Shown here one piece after another: positions 31,825-41,880 of a DNA stretch of 64,000 nt. Position 1 is the stretch's first letter. Each line of letters begins with the position of its first letter. This DNA comes from Tranzscheliella williamsii (lineage: Eukaryota; Basidiomycota; Ustilaginomycetes; Ustilaginales; Ustilaginaceae): assembly GCA_023212725.1 (NCBI GenBank), contig JALBYF010000015.1, positions 62,001 to 126,000 of the forward strand. Direction: 5' to 3'. A model generated the notes under the pieces. The model had not been told where the DNA came from. It made no database searches and saw only the letters and a list, made by a program, of their open reading frames with translations. A program made the position numbers and the translations under genes.

Positions 31825-33402
31825 CTTGGAGACAACGGCGCCAGCAACGACCTTCGCTCGTCCTTACGCCGGTGTGGATCTCTTTGCACCGTTCAAGGTC
31901 AAGGAGGTCGATGGATGGCCAGTGGCTTGCTACTTTGCTCGCACGTAGATAAGGATGCGGCGGTTCGTGGTCCGTCAGCGTTGGCGCTATGTACCAAAGT
32001 GCAGGCGCTGGCGGTCAAGAAGGAGGGAGCAACGCGGATAGCACAAGACGAGCGCCAGGGTCTGCGAGAGCAGCTAGGCGGTACGTGTGTAACAGCAGGC
32101 CAGATCCACGCAAAGGCGACAGCTGCATCAATACACCACGGCAGGGAGTGGGTAGCGAGAGCTGCGTCGGTACATGACGGCAGGGAGCGGATGGGCTGGG
32201 CGGGTTTTTTGGCGGTTCCGGCGATGTGCCCAGCCTGCTCGCCGGGCCCTCAGGTCTGGCCTTCGAGTCGATCTGAGTATGCTACCGGGGAGCAAATCTG
32301 CCGCTTTTGCCAAGACAGACGAGCAGCATCTCGGCGGTAATCAAGGACGAGCTACGGGACTCCTCTTTGCACTCCGACATCTAGGCAAGGAGACACGAAG
32401 ACAATACTCGAAGCAAAGATGCGGTACGGGCAGACAGCAGATGGGCAGGGCTCGCCGTGTGTTATTCGAACCGGCCCCCTCCTAGCTGGGACCAGCGTAT
32501 CCGTAAGCTCGTGCAAAATCAGGGCCAGCAGCCAGAGCGAAATTGGCTCAGCAGACAGGCTCGGTATAAGCCGCTGTGCATCTCCGACGAGGTGGCAGAT
32601 GCAGCGTACCAAGGCAATGTCCTTGCTCGGCCAGGGCAAGTAACTGGGAAAGTGGATGAAATGGAGCGAGACGGTGATTATGGATGAATTCTGTCAAGCC
32701 GAGATTGGTTCCCAAAAGTGGCCGAGAGGCAGGTGCAAGCTTGCATGAGGCTCATCGGCCGCAGAGAGGGGGAGAGGGGGAGAGGGAGAGAGGGGAGGAG
32801 CAGAGAGAGGGCGAGGACGGTCGGGCACGTGGCTGCCACGTGGGAGTCTAGCTATCCCGAGCTGCATGGAATCCGTGCGACGTCTCTCTGCCCTCCAAGA
32901 CGGCAGCGTAACAAGGCCGAGCCATGTCTGGCTAGTGCAGGTAGCCTGCAGCCGCACCAGCTGAGCGAGCCGCACGCCAGGCGCAGATGCTGATCCACCG
33001 CTCGTGTTGCTCTTGTTTCTCCGCTTCCCGGCCCTCGTGGCTCGGCCAGGTGAGGTAGGCTGTCAGCCTGGCAATAGGATTGCTATCAGAGCCGTCCGCC
33101 CGCGCAGCTCAGCAGCGTAGCGCAACGCTGTCCACATCCATCAGCTGCCACAGAGAGTCGCACCCTCCGACCGTCGCCGACCCCACCGCTGCAAATCGGG
33201 TAGGCAGCTTGCGCTCTCTGCCGCTAGCGTTCTCTCTCTCGCCGTCAAAATCGCCGCCAGGGTCGCAGCCAGGACCTATGGTTCCGCCCGCAAGATAGTG
33301 CGAGCGAGCGTCCCTGCTCGGTACTGTCTTTCATCTGCCGCTGGGATCTGGCGTCCGCGCAGCTCGTTTCGCTTTTTGTCTCCTGTTGGCTGCTGCCGCC
33401 CG
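31825..33402. promoter_or_regulatory. Shared upstream region of two divergent GT71 genes
   Basis: About 1.6 kb between the two start codons. It contains a purine-rich block near 32768-32815, two CACGTG motifs at 32826-32842, and an imperfect 25-bp direct repeat around 32132-32200. A short upstream ATG at 33279 ends after a few codons before the second gene. No coding gene is seen. Confidence 0.5.
32826..32842. promoter_or_regulatory. Paired CACGTG (E-box) motifs
   Basis: CACGTG at 32826-32831 and 32837-32842, separated by five bases, between two divergent mannosyltransferase genes. CACGTG is the site of Cbf1/bHLH factors, but this hexamer occurs elsewhere in the window, so the call is tentative. 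Confidence 0.35.
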
Positions 33403-35241
33403 ATGGACCTCTTGAACTCCCTTTGGCACTCCCGTCGACGCCTTGTTTCTGCTTCACAACCACTCCTCTTTCTCTGCTCGGCTGTCTCGTACCGTTTAGA
33501 TCGCTTCCGCTCGGTCTACCTCGATCAGTGCGAGTCCAGCTTCGTGCCGGTATATTGGCAAGGCGCCGCGAGGGCAAGGCGCGGACAGACGACGAGCGAA
33601 GCAGGGACGATGGTGGTGGTACCGATGGGGCGGCAGGTGTCTGGGGCGATACAGCGGGTCAAGTATGTGGTGGTGGTGCTGGTGATGGTGTGGCTGGTGA
33701 AGCTGATGGTGCGGGCGCGGCCGTCGCTGTCGCCGATCTTCCGGCGGCGGGTGCAGACGATGGACGCGGAGGCGCAGGAGATCTGGACCGACTACATCCT
33801 GTCGCATCCGGTCGAGGTGGACGAGCGCTATTCGTTCCGGGAGATGGGCTTCCGCGCCCACTGGTACGGCGAGCTGGCGCGGACGCTGCAGTTCGGCCGG
33901 CTGGAGCGCTTCGAGGAGAAGCTGTGGAGCTTTGCGCCCGGCGCCGCCCAGATCCGCCGGCAGGCACTCGCAACCTACGTCGCCCAGCGCTCCGCCAGCT
34001 ACCTCCCCCACCTTGCGCCGCACCGCACCCCCACCCCGCCCCCCACCGGCCCTTCCAAGGGCATCCTCATGATCGTCAACCGCCAGAACGCAATGGCTGC
34101 CATGCAGTCCATCAACATCCTCCGCACCCTCTACGCCTCCACCCTCCCCGTCGAGGTGTATTTCCACACCGAGGACGAGCTGCCCGTGCCACTCCAAGTC
34201 GAGATGGAAAAGCTCGGCGATGTCAAGACGTTCGATATCGATACGCTGGCGCTCTTCAGCGCCGAGCTTGAGGACGACGCCGGGCGCTATCCCGGGTGGA
34301 AGGTGACGTGGGAGCGGCAGTCGCTGGCGCTGCTGGCGACCCGCTTCGAGCACGTCTTGGTGGTCGATCCGGAAGTGGTCTTTCTCGAGGATCCATCGCA
34401 GCTGTTCCAGCATCCGTCGTTCCGCAAGACCGGAACGCTCTTCTTCCGGTCCAAGGCGCGGCCGGCGACCAAGGCGTCGCAGTACCTGATTTCGTTTATC
34501 AAGCGGCAGTTCGACCAGGGGGAGCCGGGCGGGGCGCTGGTGGAGTCTCCGTTCTGGAAGCACCAGATTGGGTCGCGACAGGACATGGATGTGGTTGTGG
34601 TGGACAAGGGGCGGCCGGGGGTGTTGGCGGCGCTGTTCTTGAATGCGTGGATGCGGCGGCGGGTGGCGCGGGGGGCGGTGTGGGGGGTGCATCCGCACCT
34701 GATGGGGGAGGCGCTATGGTTGAGCTTTGAGCTGGCCAACATCAGCTACGCGTTTGAGAATACCTGGCCAGGGGCCATTGGACGGTTTGACGGTGACTGG
34801 GAGGACGAAGAGTCGCCTGCGATCTGCTCGAGCCGGACGATCCAGTTCCTCTCGCCGGAGGTAGCGCGCGCGCAGACGGCGTCGTATCTGGGCCTCCCAC
34901 TCGGCCAGCGCGCACGCGCGCCCGCCGTCGTTGGCGAGAAGCCGTTCTGGTTCCACGGCGGCCTGCTCGCCCACCCCGCCGTCGAGTCCTACTACACCCC
35001 CAACGTATACACCCGCCACGTCCCCTACATCGAACCCGCCTCGCCCGGCGCCAACAGCTGCCTCTACGGCGCCACCCTCCGCAGGCTCAAGGGCACCACA
35101 ATCCCCAACACGCTCTCCAACGCCGTCCAGATCGCACACGACACCCTCCAGCGCCACGCACAGCTCGTCGGCCTCTACGCAGCCCTCCCCGCCCCGCCAC
35201 CCCCCGAACCAACCCCGGCCGACCCACACCCCGCCCACTGA
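33403..35241 (+). CDS. Second MNN1-type mannosyltransferase (GT71), altered DxD
   Basis: Single exon, 612 aa from the first in-frame ATG (33403). A later ATG at 33610 (543 aa) places the membrane segment (YVVVVLVMVWLVKLMV) close to the N-terminus and is an equally good choice. The luminal domain aligns with the neighbouring paralogue: GILMIVNRQNAMAAMQS, YFHTEDELPVP, TGTLFFRSKA, DMDVVVVDKGRPG, GEALWLSFELAN, FWFHGGLL. At the metal-binding motif it has VVDPEVVFLEDP, that is Asp-Pro-Glu rather than Asp-x-Asp. That may alter or abolish catalysis. The family call is strong; activity is uncertain. Confidence 0.88.
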   Translation: MDLLNSLWHSRRRLVSASQPLLFLCSAVSYRLDRFRSVYLDQCESSFVPVYWQGAARARRGQTTSEAGTMVVVPMGRQVSGAIQRVKYVVVVLVMVWLVKLMVRARPSLSPIFRRRVQTMDAEAQEIWTDYILSHPVEVDERYSFREMGFRAHWYGELARTLQFGRLERFEEKLWSFAPGAAQIRRQALATYVAQRSASYLPHLAPHRTPTPPPTGPSKGILMIVNRQNAMAAMQSINILRTLYASTLPVEVYFHTEDELPVPLQVEMEKLGDVKTFDIDTLALFSAELEDDAGRYPGWKVTWERQSLALLATRFEHVLVVDPEVVFLEDPSQLFQHPSFRKTGTLFFRSKARPATKASQYLISFIKRQFDQGEPGGALVESPFWKHQIGSRQDMDVVVVDKGRPGVLAALFLNAWMRRRVARGAVWGVHPHLMGEALWLSFELANISYAFENTWPGAIGRFDGDWEDEESPAICSSRTIQFLSPEVARAQTASYLGLPLGQRARAPAVVGEKPFWFHGGLLAHPAVESYYTPNVYTRHVPYIEPASPGANSCLYGATLRRLKGTTIPNTLSNAVQIAHDTLQRHAQLVGLYAALPAPPPPEPTPADPHPAH

Positions 35242-36087
35242 CCACACCCCACCCTCCTCAGCCTCGTCGCATCGCATCACCTCGAGCGTCCAGTGCCCCT
35301 GTACGTATCTGTCGCGCACATCTGCCGTCCCCTCATAAGGCTCCTTTCGCGTTCGTGAGCCGCCTGCGGTAGGATGAGCAGTGAGCAGTGGGCAGCACAC
35401 AGAGCGATCTAACAATGCGGAAAGTAGCGCAGGGTTGAGTCACATCGTAAAAGCTCAGCTTCTGGAAAGTCAGCCAGATGTCAAAGCAGCAAGACTGGTA
35501 TAAATTGCCTGACAGAAGCTAAGCAGAAGGCACACAGATGCTAAGCAGAATCGTAACAGCCAGGAAAACCAAAATTAAAGCAGTGTTGCTGCTTTAACCA
35601 CTGGCTGACTTTCCAGAAGCTGAGCTTTTACGTGGCGAGTGTGAGTGATGGGTTGTTCTCGGCCGAGTGAACCGAGTTCGATAAAGCGATGCGAGACGTG
35701 CGCTGCGCTGTCCAACTCCGCCTCGGCGATGCATGCATCATGGCTCTGCTTTGCCCCGAGTGCCCGCCTGGGAAGCGCGCACCTCGGCGGTCCTGGACAT
35801 CTACCATGCTTCGCCTCCTTCGCCGGTGCTGACACACTGCCACGTCCCATCCGCCCCGCAGCAGCGCTGCTACAGTCATACCAACATACACACGAGGCGA
35901 GAAGAGAAATTCGAAATGAATGGCGGACTAAAGATACGCTGGGATAGAAGGAGAAAAAACGCTAGAGTCGGGGCAAGAGGACTAGGTAAAGGGAGTCTCG
36001 GTGCACTGCCAGCCGATGTTGCTGGTGGGTAGGTGGCGAAGCGGGTGAAAGACAGGGTCGAAGCAAGGATGATGGGCGGCGTGGAGT
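35242..36087. other. Intergenic region with MITE-like element
   Basis: About 850 bp between the second GT71 gene (+) and the Cys-rich secreted protein (-), which converge here. The main content is the inverted-repeat element at 35446-35632. No gene is seen. Confidence 0.65.
35446..35632. mobile_element. MITE-like element with 52-bp terminal inverted repeats
   Basis: The left arm (35446-35497) and right arm (35581-35632) are reverse complements over 52 bp with four mismatches; the outer 32 bp match exactly. The interior is only 83 bp and non-coding. Both ends show CGTA/TACG, so a TA target duplication of the Tc1/mariner kind is possible. The interior has two 22-bp AGAAGCTAAGCAGAA-like direct repeats (35514-35557) whose reverse complement resembles the terminal GCTCAGCTTCT. 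Size, hairpin structure and position fit a non-autonomous MITE. No second copy is seen in the window. Confidence 0.72.
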
Positions 36088-36864
36088 TTACTTGCACTTG
36101 CCGTTTCGCTTGCACTGGCCCGAGGTGCAGACGTTGTCGCGGTTGCAGCCTCGGCCGGCGCCTCGCTGGGCCGCACAGGCGTTTCGGGAGCAGAATCCGG
36201 AGAGGCAGGCGTCATCCACTTGGCAGGTCTGGCCGATATGCTTGGTGGGCTTGACCGTGCAGACGTTGTTCTTGCAGTTGCCCGTGGTGCAGCCCTGCTT
36301 CTTGTAGCAGTACGCACCGGGGCCTTGCACCTTGGCGCACTTGCTGTTCGAGCAGAACGAGTCATGCTTGCACTGCTCCGACTTGGTGCATCTCGATCCG
36401 CGCGGGACCGACGCCGCGGCGACGCACTTCTTGTCGAGGCAGTTGCCAGACCGGCACCCCGAGTCCTTGTAGCACGCGTGGCCATCCTTCTTGATCACCT
36501 CGCACGCGCCCCGGTAGCAGTACGAGCCACCGGTGCACTGCAGATCCTTAGTGCAGAACGAGTCCTTCGTTCCGGTCCCCTTGGCAGGCACGCACTTGCC
36601 CCTGTCACAGTTGTTCGAGGCGCAATCGGCGTTGGCTCTGCATCTCGCACCGGGGGTCGCAGTCGACGTAGGCGCCGACGACGTCGTGGTAGGGATGGCA
36701 GTTGCGCCGCCGCCCTCTTGCCGTCGAGAATAGTCGTAGAACGTAGGCGTCGTATCCTCGAAAACCTCGCGGTCAACCAAATGACCAGAGACGGGCTGAG
36801 CCACCTGCAGGGCGAACAGCGCCGTAGCGACAACGAGCATAGCCGCCTTGAAGGAAGTTCGCAT
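36088..36864 (-). CDS. Secreted cysteine-rich protein, seven 4-Cys modules
   Basis: Single exon, 258 aa. A signal peptide is evident (about residues 1-27, hydrophobic core MLVVATALFALQVA). A short region follows with a possible Kex2 site (SRR, residues 46-48) and a Thr/Ser/Pro linker. From residue 75 to the end there are seven modules of the form C-x5-C-x4/5-C-x4/5-C, for example CYKDSGCRSGNCLDKKC, giving 28 cysteines. There is no GPI or membrane anchor. The repeat resembles EB/Dickkopf-like small disulfide modules, but I do not recognise a named family. It is probably an extracellular or wall-associated protein; an effector role in a plant-associated fungus is only a guess. A TATAAA lies about 120 bp before the ATG. 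Confidence 0.85.
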   Translation of the reverse strand: MRTSFKAAMLVVATALFALQVAQPVSGHLVDREVFEDTTPTFYDYSRRQEGGGATAIPTTTSSAPTSTATPGARCRANADCASNNCDRGKCVPAKGTGTKDSFCTKDLQCTGGSYCYRGACEVIKKDGHACYKDSGCRSGNCLDKKCVAAASVPRGSRCTKSEQCKHDSFCSNSKCAKVQGPGAYCYKKQGCTTGNCKNNVCTVKPTKHIGQTCQVDDACLSGFCSRNACAAQRGAGRGCNRDNVCTSGQCKRNGKCK

Positions 36865-36981
36865 TTTGACGATGAGGTGGGGGAAAAGGAGGGGAAGCTA
36901 GGGGAAGTGGGAGGCTTGGGTAAGGAGTGGAGAGAAAAAGGGATGGCCAACACTTGATAGAAGAGGCGGCAGACAGGCTCC

Positions 36982-36987
36982 TTTATA
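36982..36987 (-). promoter_or_regulatory. Candidate TATA box of the Cys-rich secreted protein
   Basis: TATAAA on the minus strand (within GGCTATAAAGG), 118-123 bp upstream of the ATG at 36864. Context and spacing are typical of fungal TATA promoters. Confidence 0.5.
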
Positions 36988-39643
36988 GCCTGTCTCGGAT
37001 GGCTCGCCCGCCACAGCTCAGCGGCACTGTGTGGCGAACGCTTCTACATTGATGTGCGGCTACAGCACAAAGACTGTTTCGGGAAGCCGTCCCCCCGAGC
37101 TGATTGGCCTGGCGGACGGACCACTCCGACTGAGCCACATTTTCCCTCGGTATAGCGTCTCTGTGTCCGAGCGACAGTTCCCTGCCTACTTGCGATAGGG
37201 TTGAGAGGCGGTATGCCTAGATTGGATGAAGAGCGACAGTACATGAAATCAAAACACGGACGGATTTCCTGATTGGGACAGCGATCAGGAGGTTGTCCTG
37301 CATTGTCTCACGAGCTTCTACCCTTTCGGGACCACGATTCTTCTCGGGCTTCTTCCCACGTTTCTCCGGCCTTGGTTAGGGCGACAGGTGCAGGCTGGCC
37401 TGCATCTGGTCGAAAGTCTCCAAGGACTCCATTTGACCGCTTTCGATAACAACAAGCTTCTCGCGAGGCAGCGTCGTCGGACATCAACACCTAGTGCCAC
37501 GCCTCGGCGCACGTGCACTGGCCGGATACGGTCGGTCCTGACAAAATTCTCCTCCCTTGCCTGAGACATCGCTTCAGTAGCTGTAACCTTAAAGCGGTAC
37601 ATGTTTTGCGCCGTTGCCTGCTCCAGAGCTAATCTGCCCGCTGGTGGCCGACTGGCTTACTGTTTGCGCCGAAATTCGCTCGCCCCACGGCGGTTTTTCC
37701 TTGCTGATCTGCTGCAGGACTGGGTTGGCCGAGCTTGACGGCTTATTATGATTGGAGCTGTCTCGATGCGGACCCACTCTGTCGATCCCTGCTCTCGCAG
37801 AGCGGCACCCTCCCGTTGCTAGCCCGCTCCGTCAATGTCCAATTTCCGTAGAGACTCACGTTCTGCCCCCAGCGCTAGCGCTATTTCGCCTCAAACAATT
37901 AGCTTCGTCTGAGCTTTGCTTGTCCTCAAGCTGTTTCGCGGCAGCCCTGTGGTGCTAGCCCACTCCAACGTAGATGCTGAAAAGAGAGTTTGGTCTTTAG
38001 ACACTGCTTTGGTTTCTTACCGCTCGCCGTAGTGCCGTCACCTGCACGGACTAGTCTGTTTATGAGAGAAAGACGGAAGCGAAACGTCGACGCTGTGGTC
38101 CACGCTGATGGTTGCCAACAGTGCAACGCGAGTGAAGCGGACATTGGGCAGTACATCTGTCCTTTCACCTCGCCATAATCCATCCAAATTACTTGCTCTC
38201 GGACAGACGACGGATCCAGCGGCAATCGGTACGTGTGCACCTAGAAGCTGGACTGGGCCCCTCGTGATGCGACCGTACTGCAGACAGGCTACATAAGCGC
38301 TTTTTGCCAATCCTCGACTCTTTGCTCCAACACCTGTATCCTAGGCACCAGCTATCTATTTTGCAGAATTTAGTAAGACGGTAATAGCGAGATCTGTGAA
38401 ACCTGGCAGTCAACTGCTGGCTATGGGATGTTCTTTCGCGGAAGGCGAGGTTAGTGGAGCGTCATGTGTGCACATGGGCAGGTCGATCTGCTTTAGGAAG
38501 GTGGGTGTGAACTGCCCGAATGCATGTTAGCACATGTACATCTCCATCCGTCGGCATTGGGAGTACGTGCAGGCGGGACGTAGACAGTTTCCCGGAACGG
38601 GTGTGTTGCTGCTATCTCGGCGTCGGATGGAGCTGCACCTGCCTCACTAGGGCTGTATACTCCACAGGACAGGCTCGCTCTCAAATGCACTGTAAACGTA
38701 CACCAACTATAATGCTTTCCCGCCCGTACAGCAGCTGTAAGCTCAATCTACTGCCACGGTTTCTGGCTGGCTGAGTGCACAACGACCTATGGCGATGCCT
38801 GCGTGCAAGAGACTTTGATAATCCGAGAAGGGATGAGCAGTTAACGGAGCCCTCCCGTGTGTGCGACAGGCCATGCCTTCTGCCGCGTGGGGACCGTAGG
38901 ATGGGCTCTAGGAGGAAGCTATACAGCAGCCGCCATGTGCGGCTTTCTGAAGGTAGTGAAATCGGTCCTGGGGCTGGCTGCACCGTGTTTAATTCTGCGT
39001 GTGAGGCAGGGTGAGCCAAGGCAACAACAAGACGGAATGGTTCCTTAGTATCGAAAAGGAAGCATCGAAAAGGATCAACGACAAGTTAAGGTTCTGCATA
39101 GGCATGGCCGGAGACCATTCCCTTCCTGTGGCAGAGCCGGAGCGGGGTGCAAGGCCGGTGATGACCATCTCCGAGGTGTGGCACAGCAAAAGAGTCTAAC
39201 AATGGCCTCTGTTTCTGAGCCCACCAACATCCCACGGTCGGACCTCCAAATCTGGCCGAGCTGCAAGCCACGCACGGTCGGGGCATGATTGTGATTCACA
39301 TTGCTTTCCTCGGATGGTTGCGTCCTACTCGAGCTCTGGCCCGCATGAGGCGAAAAGCCGTCCCTCCTGTCCCGTGTCTGAGCTTGGCACCGTTCGCACT
39401 GAGCTTCTTCCTTCTGCTTTCACTGTTTGAAACGGCAGCCCTTTTTATTCTCTCGATTGCTTCTAGCCGGACGATGTTCATGGTCGACAGCGAGGCTTTC
39501 GCGGTTGTGAGGGATTCACATTGTTAGGCCGTCCATGACCGCGTCTCTGTTAGGCCACGCAGAATCTAACACGTGAGATTGGTTGCTTGTGAGTGTTGTT
39601 CTTGTGTGAGTGGAGTGGCGCGGTGGGGCGATGAAAAGCTGGT

Positions 39644-39649
39644 ACGCGT
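39644..39649. promoter_or_regulatory. Candidate MluI cell-cycle box (ACGCGT)
   Basis: ACGCGT about 230 bp before the RPA1 start. This is the binding site of MBF-type factors, which drive G1/S transcription of replication genes in fungi. One copy only. Confidence 0.4.
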
Positions 39650-39876
39650 CGCGCGCGTAAATTGGCCAAAACGCTGTCTCCGCAATGCCATTTCACGTTC
39701 TTCAACTCAGCCATAGATGGGACTCTTTCCGCAGTGTGATTAGCAGAGTGGCAAACCCGCCTGCGCTCCTTGCTTGTCGTCTCATCACTCGCCTCACCCG
39801 TCCCGCCAGGTAGGAGCTTGTCACTTTCGGTCATCTTATCCACACAGCCAAAGTGACGCATCGGTAGCCAGGCACA

Positions 39877-41796
39877 ATGTCGCTCAACGACCTTTCCCAG
39901 GGCGCCATCGCCCAGATGATCCAGTCGTCCGACATGGCGAATGCTGTTCAGAACCCTGTGTGCCAGATCCTTAGCATCAAGAAGATCCAGGCGACGTCCA
40001 CCACCAACTCCAACGTCGGCGACCGCTATCGCATCATCCTTTCCGACGGCGTTCATTATGCACAAGCCATGCTGGCCTCCCAGAAGCGCTCTATGGTGGA
40101 GAGTGGCGAGCTGCAGAAGAACTGCGTGGTTCGTATCTCTCAATATGCCAGCAACACTGTCCAGAACCGCAGAATCCTTATCCTCCTCGATCTGGAAGTC
40201 GTCGCTGCTCCCACCGAAGATCGTCTCGGCAACCCCACCAACGTCGACGATGCGCTCAAGGGCAATGACGCCGCCGCTGTTAAGCACGAAAATGGAGCCG
40301 CACCCTCGGCTGCAGCCGGCAGAACCACCCCTGCTACCTCGGCGGTTGGCAGCAAGCCCGGTGGTTCCAGCGTTCACGCAGGCTTGCCCATCTACCCCAT
40401 CGAAGGCCTTTCTCCGTACCAGAATCGATGGACCATCAAGGCGCGCGTGACCAGCAAGTCGGAGATCCGGCACTGGTCCAACCAGCGCGGAGAAGGAAAG
40501 CTCTTCTCGGTCAACCTCTTGGACGAGAGCGGCGAGATCAAGGCGACCGGCTTCAACGATGCCGTCGATCGATTCTACCCGCTTCTGCAGGAGAACAGCG
40601 TCTATCTGATCTCGAAAGCGCGCGTCAATATCGCCAAAAAGCAATTCAGCAACCTGCAGAACGAGTATGAGATCACCTTTGAAAACCAGACCGAGATCGA
40701 GCAGTGCACCGACGCTTCCGACGTGCCCGAGGTCAAGTACGAGTTTGTCCGGATCAACGAGCTGGAGAGCGTCGAACCCAACCAGACGTGCGACACCATC
40801 GGCATTCTCGACTCGTACGGCGAACTGTCCGAGATCGTCAGCAAGGCCTCGCAACGCCCCGTGCAGAAGAGGGAGCTCTCTCTGGTTGATCAGTCCTCCC
40901 GCAGCGTCCGTCTGACCCTGTGGGGCAAGAATGCCGAGACCTTCCCCAACCATGCCGGCGTAGACGCCAAGCCAGTGATCGCATTCAAGGGGGTCAAGGT
41001 GGGCGACTTTGGCGGCCGAAGCCTCAGCATGTTTTCCAGCTCCACCATGACGATCAACCCCGACATTACCGAAGCGCACATCCTCCGCGGATGGTATGAC
41101 AACGACGGCTCCCACGCCAAATTCGAACCCTACACTAACGCCGCCGTCGCGGGCGCCGGTGCCGGCGGCCAGGCGGGCAACATGGCCGAACGCAGATCGA
41201 TCATGCAGGTCAAGGACGAGAATCTGGGCATGTCGGAGAAGCCAGACTATTTCAACGTCCGCGCTACCGTTGTCTACATCAAGCAGGACAACCTCTACTA
41301 CACCGCCTGCCCCTCGGAAGGCTGCAACAAGAAGGTCAACCAGGACATGGATGGCAACTGGCGGTGCGAAAAGTGCGACCGCAGCTACGAAGCGCCCGAG
41401 TACAGGTATGTCTCTTTTCTCGGCGGTCGCTCCTTTGCGCTTTGTCGCACGCAACTGACTCTTTGTGTTTTGGGTTTGTGCAATGGCAGATACATCTTGT
41501 CGACGAACGTGGCGGATGCTACGGGGCAGATCTGGCTGTCGGGCTTCAACGACGACGCGGCCAAGCTGATCGGGATGTCGGCGGGCGAGCTGCACAAGCT
41601 GCGCGAGGAGAGCGAGTCTGAGTTTGCCGCCGTCCTCCACCGCGCGGCGAATCGGATGTATCTCTTCAACTGCCGTGCCAAGATGGACACGTTCAACGAC
41701 ACCGCCCGCGTCCGTTACACCATCAGCCGGGCCAGCGCCGTCGACTTTGCCAAGGCCGGCGCCGAGCTGGTCGCTGCGGTCCGCGCGTACATGTAG
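39877..41796 (+). CDS. RFA1: Replication protein A large subunit (RPA1)
   Basis: Exons 39877-41405 and 41490-41796 give 611 aa. The N-terminal OB fold (SLNDLSQGAIAQMI, VCQILSIKKIQ) is followed by tandem ssDNA-binding folds (YPIEGLSPYQNRWTIKARV, GEIKATGFND, TLWGKNAE). The C-terminal fold has a zinc ribbon: Cys478, Cys483, Cys497 and Cys500. RPA1 is the main ssDNA-binding subunit of RPA in replication, repair and recombination. The 84-bp intron (GTATGT donor, CTGAC branch, GGCAG acceptor) is a multiple of three and has no stop, so the frame is open straight through it. The residues it would add (VSFLGGRSFALC) are foreign to the family. The gene converges on the 160-aa unknown gene. Confidence 0.95.
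   Translation: MSLNDLSQGAIAQMIQSSDMANAVQNPVCQILSIKKIQATSTTNSNVGDRYRIILSDGVHYAQAMLASQKRSMVESGELQKNCVVRISQYASNTVQNRRILILLDLEVVAAPTEDRLGNPTNVDDALKGNDAAAVKHENGAAPSAAAGRTTPATSAVGSKPGGSSVHAGLPIYPIEGLSPYQNRWTIKARVTSKSEIRHWSNQRGEGKLFSVNLLDESGEIKATGFNDAVDRFYPLLQENSVYLISKARVNIAKKQFSNLQNEYEITFENQTEIEQCTDASDVPEVKYEFVRINELESVEPNQTCDTIGILDSYGELSEIVSKASQRPVQKRELSLVDQSSRSVRLTLWGKNAETFPNHAGVDAKPVIAFKGVKVGDFGGRSLSMFSSSTMTINPDITEAHILRGWYDNDGSHAKFEPYTNAAVAGAGAGGQAGNMAERRSIMQVKDENLGMSEKPDYFNVRATVVYIKQDNLYYTACPSEGCNKKVNQDMDGNWRCEKCDRSYEAPEYRYVSFLGGRSFALCRTQLTLCVLGLCNGRYILSTNVADATGQIWLSGFNDDAAKLIGMSAGELHKLREESESEFAAVLHRAANRMYLFNCRAKMDTFNDTARVRYTISRASAVDFAKAGAELVAAVRAYM
41406..41489 (+). other. Frame-preserving 84-bp intron in RPA1
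   Basis: GTATGT donor, CTGAC internal branch motif, GGCAG acceptor. The intron is 28 codons long and lacks an in-frame stop. Removal restores the arginine codon and a continuous APEYRYILST match. Confidence 0.9.
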
Positions 41797-41880
41797 TGCG
41801 CATTTACAACCCATGTACATATCGAGCCATGTGTATGGTCGCTCGCGGGTCCGCTGGGGGTGTGTGGTGTGCCGCGCCGC

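Larger units (their letters stand above)
36865..39876. other. 3-kb gene-poor region
   Basis: No supportable gene. The left end holds the promoter of the Cys-rich gene with a TATAAA. The right end holds the RPA1 promoter with an MluI box. In between, frames are short and lack domains, and base composition is less GC-rich than the coding parts. Confidence 0.6.

Noticed and set aside
30142..32340. 732-codon plus-strand frame
   Set aside because: Antisense shadow of the GT71 gene at 29908-31824, with no recognisable domain.
32455..32485. tRNA T-loop-like TTCGAA sequence
   Set aside because: The flanking bases do not pair as a T stem, and no anticodon arm or acceptor stem is present.
33496..34698. 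400-codon minus-strand frame
   Set aside because: Antisense shadow of the second GT71 gene; His/Arg/Pro-rich translation with no fold.
39550..41820. 756-codon open frame on the minus strand
   Set aside because: It is the antisense of RPA1. Long antisense frames arise in GC-rich genes with strong third-position bias. The translation shows no domain.
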